Assembly: GCA_943914815.1 (NCBI GenBank) | Contig: CALUDL010000068.1 | Coordinates: forward strand, 1 to 8,975 | Origin: an uncultured Brevibacterium sp. | Lineage (GTDB): Bacteria; Actinomycetota; Actinomycetes; Actinomycetales; Brevibacteriaceae | Direction: 5' to 3' | Length of the DNA: 8,975 bases | Shown: in pieces, positions 1 through 7,002 of the stretch | Position numbering within the stretch: the stretch's first letter is position 1 | How the letters are laid out: each line of letters opens with the position of its first letter | Translations under genes and position numbers: made by a program | The notes under the pieces: model-generated | Databases searched by the model: none | What the model saw: the letters and a program-made list of their open reading frames with translations, nothing else | What the model was told of the DNA's origin: nothing

Positions 1-1
1 C

Positions 2-1369
2 CCCAACGCGCTGGTCACTGACGCTGACGTCATCGCAGCCCACTCCAGCGACCGTGCGCTGTTCTCACCCGTGGGGAGCGCCCTCGCCTTGGTGCGTGCT
101 ACGTGTGTTGAAGATGTGCAGGCGACCGTGCGGTTTGCGGCCAAACACGCAATCCCCATCATTCCTTCAGGCGCACGTACCGGGCTTTCGGGAGGCATCA
201 ACGCGCTCGACGGGTGCATTCTGTTAAGCGTTGCCAAAATGAACCGGATCCTGGAAGTGAACACCCTGGACGGCACCGTGACGGTGGAACCAGGCGTGAT
301 CAACCTGGATCTCAAGAACCACTTGGCCGAGTTCAACCTGTCGTACCCGCCGGACCCCGGCTCTGTGGCGATTTCCACTATTGGCGGGAACGTGGCCACC
401 AACGCGGGCGGTATGTGCTGTGTGAAATACGGTGTGACCAGGGACTTTGTGCGCAGTCTCAAGGTGGTGACGGCCGACGGTGAAGTCACCACGGTAGGGC
501 GGAACACGGCAAAAGGTGTCGCCGGGTTCGACCTCGCGCAGCTGTTCATCGGTTCGGAAGGCACGCTGGGCGTGATCGTCGAAGTCACCCTGCGCACCGT
601 GCCTAAACTGGCCGATCCGCTCACCTCCGTAGCGCTGTTTTCTGATCCCGTCCACGCCGCCCGCACGGTCACCGATTACCTGGGCAGGGGAGCGACCCCG
701 TCGCTGTTGGAATACATGGACGGCGGCACCATCGAAGCGGTCAACGCGTACCAGAACTTTGGGTTGCCCAGTGGTGCGGGTGCCATGCTGATTGTGCAGT
801 CGGACGGTTCGGGCTCCATGACGCGCGCTCAGGAAGACCTGGAACTGTTCCAGCAGGTGGCCCAGGACAACGGCGCAACAGACGTGATGTATTCGGATGA
901 TCCGCGTGATTCGGAGTCCCTGGTCGCCGCACGCCGGGCGGTTGCCCCGGCAAATGAAAAGCTGGCCCACTCCCGAGGTGGTGGCGAGCTGGTTGACGAC
1001 GTGTGCGTACCGCGGGGCCGCCTTGCTGAGTTCTTTGAGCGCCAAGCTCAAATTGCCCAGAAGTTCCCGGACATTCTGGTGATCGCGTGCGGTCACGCTG
1101 GTGACGGGAACATGCACCCCAACGTCATTTTTGATGCGGGCGACCCGGTTTCCACCCAGCACGCGAAAGAAGCGTTCGGCATGATCATGCAGGCGGGTCT
1201 AGACCTGGGCGGAACCATCACCGGTGAACACGGTGTGGGGGTTCTGAAAGCCGAGTGGTTGGCGCGCGAGTTGTCGCCGTCAGCGCAAAAGATGCACGTG
1301 GCGATTAAACAGGCCTTGGACCCGCAAGGGATCTTTAGCCCTGGGAAGATGCTGTCGTATTTGGGTTAG
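2..1369 (+). CDS. FAD-linked 2-hydroxyacid oxidase/dehydrogenase, GlcD type (5' end cut by window edge)
   Basis: Flavoprotein of the GlcD / D-lactate dehydrogenase family, expected to oxidise a 2-hydroxyacid such as glycolate or D-lactate to the 2-oxoacid. The frame is open from base 2. The 23 codons before the first candidate start (GTG at 71) read like the normal family N-terminus (DADVIAAHSSDRALF), so the true start probably lies a few codons to the left of the window. The FAD-binding PCMH domain shows PSGARTGLSGG, the PPDPGS and STIGGNVATNAGG stretch, and GFDLAQLFIGSEGTLGVI. The C-terminal FAD-oxidase domain shows GHAGDGNMHP and the GGTITGEHGVG motif, whose histidines serve metal and substrate binding in this family. 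The visible 455 residues are about full family length. The exact substrate cannot be read. No GlcE or GlcF partner is seen on the right side. The 3' end overlaps the convergent SGNH hydrolase gene by 35 bp. Confidence 0.9.
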   Translation, partial: PNALVTDADVIAAHSSDRALFSPVGSALALVRATCVEDVQATVRFAAKHAIPIIPSGARTGLSGGINALDGCILLSVAKMNRILEVNTLDGTVTVEPGVINLDLKNHLAEFNLSYPPDPGSVAISTIGGNVATNAGGMCCVKYGVTRDFVRSLKVVTADGEVTTVGRNTAKGVAGFDLAQLFIGSEGTLGVIVEVTLRTVPKLADPLTSVALFSDPVHAARTVTDYLGRGATPSLLEYMDGGTIEAVNAYQNFGLPSGAGAMLIVQSDGSGSMTRAQEDLELFQQVAQDNGATDVMYSDDPRDSESLVAARRAVAPANEKLAHSRGGGELVDDVCVPRGRLAEFFERQAQIAQKFPDILVIACGHAGDGNMHPNVIFDAGDPVSTQHAKEAFGMIMQAGLDLGGTITGEHGVGVLKAEWLARELSPSAQKMHVAIKQALDPQGIFSPGKMLSYLG

Positions 1370-2192
1370 TGGCTGGGGCTTCACTAGCTTCGTGGGCCTC
1401 TTCAGCTTCGTGGTCCTCTTGTGCGAGCGCGCGTTTGGCGGCTCGACGCACGGCCGGCCACAGGGCAGACGCCCACGCCACGTATCCACGCTCTGAGGGG
1501 TGGAAAATGTCGCCACCCGTGTACAGCAGATAGCGCCATAGCCCCAGTTCGTGCGTGGTGGAAAACAGATCCGCCAGTTCCAAGTTGTTTACACGTGCCT
1601 CACGTTCGATGATCGCGTTGGCGGCACGCACTTTCGACTCAAGCCACGGCAGGCCAAAACTGGGGATTGTGGACACAACTGTGCCTGCTGGAAGGCGTTT
1701 GTACAAACGAGTTGCTGTCCACTCGAAACCCTCAAGTGTGTACTTAGGGTCGATCAGGTCATTGGCCCCGATGACGCACATGGTGATGTCTGCTGGTGGT
1801 AAGTCATCAAGAAGCGGTAACTGCTTTTCCATGAGAAGCCACGAACTGGCCCCGGGCACTGAAATGTTCGTGACAGAAACCTTGCGTCCAGTTTCTTCTT
1901 CCAGTCGTTGTTTCAAAAGGCCCACATATGCGCGCTCGGGTTTGGACGCACCCACCCCGCTGGCTGCCGAATCGCCTAAGACGTTGACCGTCAGAGGCGG
2001 AAGCTCTTGCAAGGATTCGTCCAACTCAAGCTGAGTGCGGGCTGACTCAGCCCAGAACTTTGGAAACAACGCCGATTGGATGCGCACGCGCACAACCGCA
2101 ATTCCGTACCCGGCGCCTAAGCCTAAGGTCACACCGCCCACCGCCGTGGCCGCCTTTAACCCAGCCTTCAGCGCCGCCTTCCCAGCACCCAC
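1335..2192 (-). CDS. SGNH/GDSL-family hydrolase with N-terminal membrane anchor
   Basis: Serine esterase, lipase or acylhydrolase of the SGNH superfamily, 285 aa. Residues about 14-36 form one hydrophobic Gly/Ala-rich segment (signal anchor or uncleaved signal), so the catalytic part is probably held at the membrane and faces outward. Catalytic blocks are all present: block I VLGDSAASGVGA with nucleophile Ser75, block II Gly114 in SVPGASS, block III GAND (142-145), and block V DIFHPSERGY with Asp228 and His231. The last 30 residues or so form a hydrophilic Glu/Ala/His-rich tail; the final codons overlap the convergent oxidase gene. The start is GTG one base after the TGA of the upstream peptidase gene, with GAGGA at 2204-2208 inside that gene as the likely ribosome binding site, so translation is probably coupled. 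The natural substrate is unknown. Confidence 0.87.
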   Translation of the reverse strand: MGAGKAALKAGLKAATAVGGVTLGLGAGYGIAVVRVRIQSALFPKFWAESARTQLELDESLQELPPLTVNVLGDSAASGVGASKPERAYVGLLKQRLEEETGRKVSVTNISVPGASSWLLMEKQLPLLDDLPPADITMCVIGANDLIDPKYTLEGFEWTATRLYKRLPAGTVVSTIPSFGLPWLESKVRAANAIIEREARVNNLELADLFSTTHELGLWRYLLYTGGDIFHPSERGYVAWASALWPAVRRAAKRALAQEDHEAEEAHEASEAPATNPNTTASSQG

Positions 2193-2193
2193 G

Positions 2194-4326
2194 TCAGTCC
2201 GCGTCCTCTACTGAGTTACCTGCCACCTCGGGCGTGCTGCCATCCACCTGGTGCTGGGTATCTGGCAAACCCCGACGCCGCAACAGCGGCCCCACACCCG
2301 GCTGTTCACCAAAGAAGTCCATGATTGTTTCGCCCGGGTCAGTCGAATACCCGGGAGCCAAAACCGCGGTGCGGAAAGCGTCACCCGCCTCGGGGTTGAG
2401 CCCGCCCTTGGAGTTGAACCATTCGGTGACATACGCGGCGAGCTTCTCCGACCACAAGTACGAGTAGTACCCAGCGGAGTATCCCAGCGCGAACGTGTGC
2501 TGGAAGTACGGCGTGCGGTACCGAGGTGGCACCAGGGGGTTGAACCCGGTGCCAGAGAGCACGTCGCTTTCGAAATCGAGAACCGACTCCACCTGTTCGC
2601 CAGGCTCCAGCGAGTGCCAGCTGAGGTCCAAGAGCGCGGCCGCGAGGTACTCCACCGTGGCGAACCCTTGCCCAAACGCCTGGGACTTTTTGATGCGCTC
2701 AACCAGTTCGTCCGGGATCGGCTCTCCCGTGTTCACATGGACGGCGTAGTGGGAGAGCACTTGCGGGTGCAGCGCCCACATTTCGTTGAGCTGGGACGGG
2801 AACTCCACATAGTCCCTGGGTACCGAGGTGCCTGAGCGGGTTTCGTACGTGGAGTTAGCGAACAGCCCGTGCAACACGTGCCCGAATTCGTGGAACAGCG
2901 TGCGCACGTTGTCCAGGCTGAGCAGGGCAGGTTCGCCGACGGCCGGTTTGGGAATGTTCATGGTGAGGCTGATGACTGGGCCCAAACCGGAAACTCGGCC
3001 CGGGGACACCAACTGGTCCATCCACGCCCCGCCACGCTTTGACTCCCGCGCAAACGGATCCACACAAATCACGCCCAGCGGTCGGTCGCCGTCGAACGCG
3101 CGGTACACAACCACCTCGGGGTGCCACGCGGTTTCATCCGTGCGTTCAAAACTCACACCGTACAGCTGGCTTGCCGCAAACAGCACACCGTCGTTGAACA
3201 CGTTCCACAGATCGAAGTACTCAGCGACCGAACCCAGCTGGTACGTGTCCTGCTTGTAGCGCTTGAGGTAGTACGCGATGTCCTCAGCTTCCAGGCGCTG
3301 TGGCTGGTACGTGGCGCGGATCGTGTCCAGTTCTGATTCGAGCTGTGCCAGTGCAGGTTCCAGTAGGTCCACCACCAGCGCGGTCGCGTTTTCGCCGTTG
3401 CCTGCGTCCTGTTGGGAAATCACATAGTCCTTGTACGACTTGTACCCCATGAGGCCAGCCAGGCCAGCGCGCAGAGCAGTGAGATCAGAGACGATCCAGC
3501 GAGTATCGGTTTCGGTTCCGCGCGCACCTCGGTTGGTGGAGGCGTGGAACACGGCTGTGCGGGTTTCCGGGTCGTCCAAGTCCGAGGTGATGGGCTGTTG
3601 CGTAGTGGACTCCAGGGTGATGAGCGCGCCAGTGTGCCCGTCCTTTGTCAGGCCACGCTGAGCTGCGTGGGAGGTGACCGTGCTCAGTTGCGCGTCAGAC
3701 AAGCCTGCAAGTGACAGTTCCGAGTCGTGCGGAATGTGCACGGCTGACTCTTGAGTTTCCGTGAGAACGCACTGGCCGAACTCTGTTTCAAGCGCAGAAA
3801 TCTCTTCAGCGAACGCTGCCACACGCTCTTGGTTGTCCTCAGTGAGGCGCGCACCCGCGTGGGCGAAGTCGGCGATCATGAGGTCGTGGTGGCGGGCGTC
3901 TTCCGGGTTCAGGGCCGCAGTGCTGACGCTTTCTAAGCGTGCGAAAAGTTCAGCGTTGAGGAACACATCAAGTTCCGCGCGGGTGAGGATGGAGGCTGCC
4001 TCTGTTGCCATGGCCTCCACGGCGTCAGACCACAAACTGGATTCATACAAGCGGATAAACGGTTGCAAACGGAACACCAAGCTGCGGGCCGCATCAATCG
4101 CCAAAGTGGTGTTGTTGAAATCGGCCGGTTCAGGGTTTTCCAGGATCGCGTCAATGGACTGTTCTTGAAACGCGACGGCCCTGGCTAGGGCGTCCATGAC
4201 GAGTTCAGGGGTGATGCGGGAAAAATCCGGAAGTGTCAGGGGCTCCGGCTGGCTCACAAAGTCCCACAGATAGTTAGGCGATTCTGCTTCTGGGGCGTCG
4301 CCGGTATGGAGTTCTTGGGCACCCAA
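2194..4326 (-). CDS. dcp: M3 family zinc metallopeptidase, peptidyl-dipeptidase Dcp-like
   Basis: Thimet-oligopeptidase-like enzyme expected to act in the cytoplasm, cleaving dipeptides from the C-terminus of oligopeptides. No signal peptide is seen. Numbering from the upstream GTG at 4341, the zinc site is LFHEFGHVLHG with His484, Glu485 and His488; the third ligand is Glu513 in PRDYVEFPSQLNEMW. The substrate-binding region YFQHTFALGYSAGYYSYLW (612-630) is intact. Wording around these motifs (PRDYVEFPSQ, ALHPQV, PPRYRTPYF, C-terminal RRRGL) matches E. coli Dcp better than PrlC, so dcp is a reasonable but not certain symbol. Length is close to the family norm, with an extra hydrophilic tail of about 22 residues. 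The start was set at TTG 4326 because AGGAG (4333-4337) lies six bases before it; the in-frame GTG at 4341 has no Shine-Dalgarno sequence and would add five residues. First gene of a unit with the SGNH hydrolase; divergent from the MFS gene. Confidence 0.88.
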   Translation of the reverse strand: MGAQELHTGDAPEAESPNYLWDFVSQPEPLTLPDFSRITPELVMDALARAVAFQEQSIDAILENPEPADFNNTTLAIDAARSLVFRLQPFIRLYESSLWSDAVEAMATEAASILTRAELDVFLNAELFARLESVSTAALNPEDARHHDLMIADFAHAGARLTEDNQERVAAFAEEISALETEFGQCVLTETQESAVHIPHDSELSLAGLSDAQLSTVTSHAAQRGLTKDGHTGALITLESTTQQPITSDLDDPETRTAVFHASTNRGARGTETDTRWIVSDLTALRAGLAGLMGYKSYKDYVISQQDAGNGENATALVVDLLEPALAQLESELDTIRATYQPQRLEAEDIAYYLKRYKQDTYQLGSVAEYFDLWNVFNDGVLFAASQLYGVSFERTDETAWHPEVVVYRAFDGDRPLGVICVDPFARESKRGGAWMDQLVSPGRVSGLGPVISLTMNIPKPAVGEPALLSLDNVRTLFHEFGHVLHGLFANSTYETRSGTSVPRDYVEFPSQLNEMWALHPQVLSHYAVHVNTGEPIPDELVERIKKSQAFGQGFATVEYLAAALLDLSWHSLEPGEQVESVLDFESDVLSGTGFNPLVPPRYRTPYFQHTFALGYSAGYYSYLWSEKLAAYVTEWFNSKGGLNPEAGDAFRTAVLAPGYSTDPGETIMDFFGEQPGVGPLLRRRGLPDTQHQVDGSTPEVAGNSVEDAD

Positions 4327-4337
4327 AACTTTCTCCT
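4327..4337 (-). promoter_or_regulatory. Ribosome binding site deciding the TTG start of the M3 peptidase
   Basis: On the minus strand AGGAG (4337-4333) is followed by six bases and then TTG (4326-4324). This is ideal spacing for a Shine-Dalgarno sequence. The earlier in-frame GTG (4341-4339) would place this sequence inside the coding region and has no SD of its own. Confidence 0.6.
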
Positions 4338-4351
4338 GCACTGTCGAGGTC

Positions 4352-4357
4352 TATTGT
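4352..4357 (+). promoter_or_regulatory. Candidate -10 element for a leaderless MFS mRNA
   Basis: TATTGT fits the actinobacterial TANNNT -10 pattern and ends six bases before the GTG start at 4364. This is the spacing expected when transcription begins on the start codon. No Shine-Dalgarno sequence at a useful distance is present (GAGG at 4346-4349 is 14 bases away). The same bases read on the other strand give CACAAT, a possible -10 for the divergent peptidase. No clear -35 is seen for either. Inference from pattern and spacing only. Confidence 0.4.
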
Positions 4358-4363
4358 GAAAGG

Positions 4364-5629
4364 GTGAGCGAATACTTGGGTACTGGCGCAGGAGATCCGC
4401 GAACTCGACGAATCAAGATCGGAATCATGCTGGCCGGTCTCGCTACCTTTACACTGCTCTACAATACCCAAGCAATTTTGCCTTACCTCACACGCGACTA
4501 CGGAATCACTCCGTCCGGGGCCGCGATGTCGGTGTCCATTGCAACCGCTGGGGTTGGTTTAGGGCTGCTTGTCGCAGTGCCTATTAGTGAACGGATCGGC
4601 CGAGGTCGTTTAATCCGCTGGTCTGTCATCATCGCTGGCGTGATGGCCGTTGGGGTGGTTTTTATCTCCGACTGGAACCTGTTCTTGGTGGCCAGATTCG
4701 TGATGGGGTTAATTCTGGCGGGTTTGCCCGCAACGGCCACGGTGTACCTGCGTGAAGAGATCCACCCGTCGATCGTGTCATCCGTGATTGGAGTACACAT
4801 TTTTGGCAACACTCTGGGTGGCTTAGGTGCCCGCATTATCCCGTCCACCACCATTGAAATATTCGACTGGTTAGGGATCGAAGGGATCCTGGGACTGGAC
4901 AAGTCACACTCCGCCATGTTCACAGCCTCACTTGTTGGACTGTTCGCGGGCCTGGGGTGCTTCTTCTTGTTGCCACCCGCACAAGGGTTCGTACAACACC
5001 GCGACTCATTTAGCGTTCTGGTGAAGAAATTTGGGCGGGCGTTCACCGACCCTGTTTTGTTGGGCCTGTTCGTTGTGGGCTATTTGGGTGTGGGGTCATT
5101 CATTGGGGCGCTCAACGTGATGGGATTCCGCTTAGAAGGCGAACCGTTCTTCATTCCAATTGGGCTTGTAGGCCTCATCTACTTTGTGTACCCGCTTGCC
5201 GGGTGGGCCTCTGCGATAGCCGGCAAAATTGCTGACCGCACATCACTGCGAACAGTCATGGCGTTTGGTCCGCTCATCGGACTGGTAGGGGTTGCGCTCA
5301 TGATTGTTCCCAACGTGGTGTGCATCGTTGCGGGTCTTGCGATTCTTGCAATCGGGTTCTTTGTAGGACACTCCACCGCAGCGTCCTGGGTAGCAGGCCG
5401 AGCTATCCGATCAGTTGGCGTACCCGCACAAGCCGCATCCATTTACATGGTGTGTTTCTACTTGGGATCGTCCGTCACCGGGAACCTCACGCCGTTTGCC
5501 TGGTCACACACCGGCTGGGCAGGTGTTACCGCAATCATTGGGAGCCAAATGGTTCTGCTGCTGATCATCGCACTCATCCTCAAACGCACACCAGTCGCAC
5601 CCGCCCGCAACCGGACGGTAGAAACATAG
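4364..5629 (+). CDS. MFS transporter, YnfM-like (12 TM)
   Basis: Inner-membrane secondary transporter of the major facilitator superfamily, 421 aa, with about 12 hydrophobic helices in two halves. The first helix (about 19-40) with ATFTLLYNTQAILPYL, the motif-A-like loop PISERIGRGRLIR (73-85), and LAGLPATATVYLREEIHP (118-135) followed by GNTLGG resemble the YnfM branch of putative drug or sugar efflux proteins. The second-half equivalent of motif A is GKIADRTSLR (287-296). An extra stretch of about 20 residues (163-183) sits between helices 5 and 6 and seems longer than usual. The substrate is unknown. The start GTG has no usable SD; a leaderless transcript is likely. The gene is divergent from the M3 peptidase and ends four bases from the convergent permease. 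Confidence 0.85.
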   Translation: MSEYLGTGAGDPRTRRIKIGIMLAGLATFTLLYNTQAILPYLTRDYGITPSGAAMSVSIATAGVGLGLLVAVPISERIGRGRLIRWSVIIAGVMAVGVVFISDWNLFLVARFVMGLILAGLPATATVYLREEIHPSIVSSVIGVHIFGNTLGGLGARIIPSTTIEIFDWLGIEGILGLDKSHSAMFTASLVGLFAGLGCFFLLPPAQGFVQHRDSFSVLVKKFGRAFTDPVLLGLFVVGYLGVGSFIGALNVMGFRLEGEPFFIPIGLVGLIYFVYPLAGWASAIAGKIADRTSLRTVMAFGPLIGLVGVALMIVPNVVCIVAGLAILAIGFFVGHSTAASWVAGRAIRSVGVPAQAASIYMVCFYLGSSVTGNLTPFAWSHTGWAGVTAIIGSQMVLLLIIALILKRTPVAPARNRTVET

Positions 5630-5633
5630 CCAA

Positions 5634-6881
5634 CTATGAACGACCTCGGCGGTTAGACACGAACATCACCGCGACGATGACTACGGCCGCGCCTGCGCCT
5701 AAGAGCAGGCCGGTAGGCGAAACGGTGAACCCGATCGCAACACACAACACCACGCCCAGAACCTGCAGAGCCTTGGGGTACATGCGGTGCTCACGGTCCT
5801 GGGTGAACGCCGCCAGGTTGGCAATCGCGTAGTAGAGCAGCACGCCCGTGGACGAGAAGCCGACGGCCTTCGTCACATCCACCGAAAAGACCAGGATGGT
5901 GGCCAGGACGCAGAATAGGATTTCAGCGCGGGCTGGGGTCGAATGGCGCTCGCTTACGTGGGCAAAAAACGTGAAGTTGCGCGAATCCCGGGCCATCGCC
6001 AAACATGTGCGCCCCAAACCAGCCATAAGCCCCAACAATGCGCCTAAGCACGCCAGCGCCGCAACGACCTGGACAACCAGCTTCATCCACGGCACCTGCA
6101 CGGCGTCAAAAATTGGTGCGGTGGAGTTGGCGAGGGTTTCCTGATCCAACATGTGGGTCAGCGTGAATGTGATGACAACGTACACGATGAGTGTTAAGCC
6201 CAGCGCCCACAAGATGGCTCGAGGAATCGTGCGGGAAGGGTTCGTCACCTCTTCACCCAAAGTCGCTACACGGGCATAGCCAGCAAACGCAAAAAACAAG
6301 ATGCCCGCACCCTGCAAAATACCCAACGGAGCGGAAGGCAAATAGGCAGCGGAAGGGGCGGCGACCTCGGCGGGGGTGCTCAACCACGACGTAGCCACGA
6401 ACAGCGCAAGGCCAGCCAGCACGATCACCACAATGACCTTGGTGACAGTCGCCGTTTTAGACACACCCAAAATGTTGACGGTAGTGAGCGCGATCAACGC
6501 GAGGGCCGCGGTGAAGGACAGGACGAGCGGGGGAGCGCCGGGCAGAGCGTAGTGCGCGAACGTCATCGCCATCGCGGCAGCCGAAGCAGTCTTCCCCAAC
6601 AGAAACGCCCACCCGGCAGTAAGCCCCCACGCCGGACCCAGCTGCGCGCGCCCGTACGCGTAAGTGCCACCCGCAACCGGATACTGCGCAGCCAGCTGAC
6701 CAGAAGACGTGGCATTGCACAGGGCAACCAGGGCAGCCAACCCCAGAGCAATGTAGATGCCAGACCCCGCATGAGCAGTAGCTGGGGCGACCGCCACGAA
6801 AATGCCGGCGCCCAACATAGAGCCCAGGCCGATCATGATCGCGTCACTCAAAGTGAGCGAACGCTTAAGAGAAGACATCAT
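5634..6881 (-). CDS. APC-superfamily amino acid permease
   Basis: Cytoplasmic-membrane amino acid transporter of the amino acid-polyamine-organocation superfamily, about 415 aa with roughly 12 helices. Hallmarks are GLGSMLGAGIFV in helix 1 (the unwound substrate-binding segment), PVAGGTYAYGRAQLGP after helix 2, and FFAFAGYARVATLGEEVTNPSRTIPRAI covering helix 6 and the loop after it. The substrate cannot be deduced. The start is uncertain: the frame can begin at TTG 6908, ATG 6881 or ATG 6878. None has a Shine-Dalgarno sequence; ATG 6881 was chosen because homologues begin just before SLKRxLTLxDA and the TTG extension adds only polar residues. The L,D-transpeptidase gene lies upstream on the same strand, about 108 bp away. 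The 3' end converges with the MFS gene, leaving no room for a separate terminator. Confidence 0.85.
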   Translation of the reverse strand: MMSSLKRSLTLSDAIMIGLGSMLGAGIFVAVAPATAHAGSGIYIALGLAALVALCNATSSGQLAAQYPVAGGTYAYGRAQLGPAWGLTAGWAFLLGKTASAAAMAMTFAHYALPGAPPLVLSFTAALALIALTTVNILGVSKTATVTKVIVVIVLAGLALFVATSWLSTPAEVAAPSAAYLPSAPLGILQGAGILFFAFAGYARVATLGEEVTNPSRTIPRAILWALGLTLIVYVVITFTLTHMLDQETLANSTAPIFDAVQVPWMKLVVQVVAALACLGALLGLMAGLGRTCLAMARDSRNFTFFAHVSERHSTPARAEILFCVLATILVFSVDVTKAVGFSSTGVLLYYAIANLAAFTQDREHRMYPKALQVLGVVLCVAIGFTVSPTGLLLGAGAAVVIVAVMFVSNRRGRS

Positions 6882-6929
6882 GCTTGTGTTGGTACCAGAC
6901 CAAGGCAAACAGAAAGTGTCTTGAGGCTG

Positions 6930-6957
6930 CGGTTGTGGGGCTTGGGGCCGTGGGGCC
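6930..6957 (+). repeat. G-rich run between the permease and L,D-transpeptidase genes
   Basis: Three GGGG tracts separated by 3 and 4 bases, preceded by a GG pair, lie in the spacer and form a loose repeat of a TGGGGC core. The minus-strand transcript carries the C-rich complement. With only three long G tracts it does not meet the usual four-tract quadruplex pattern except as a two-layer structure. No terminator hairpin with a T-run is seen here. Confidence 0.4.
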
Positions 6958-7002
6958 CGCTAGTTCTGAGCTCGCTACTTCTGAGCCCGCTACTTCTTGA
7001 TC
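6958..7002 (-). repeat. 15-bp tandem repeat, three units, spanning the L,D-transpeptidase stop codon
   Basis: Units are 6958-6972, 6973-6987 and 6988-7002. On the + strand they begin CGCTAGTTCTGAG, CGCTACTTCTGAG and CGCTACTTCTTGA. Because the period is a multiple of three, each unit carries a TAG in the L,D-transpeptidase frame: the used stop at 6992-6990 and two further in-frame stops at 6977-6975 and 6962-6960. Confidence 0.75.

Noticed and set aside
224..1162. 312-codon open frame on the minus strand inside the oxidase gene
   Set aside because: Its protein is rich in His, Arg and Gly with no family motifs and lies fully antisense to a well-conserved gene, as expected for a GC-rich shadow frame.
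1179..1190. Perfect 12-bp palindrome GCATGATCATGC
   Set aside because: It lies in the middle of the oxidase coding region, encodes conserved family positions, and has no nearby promoter.
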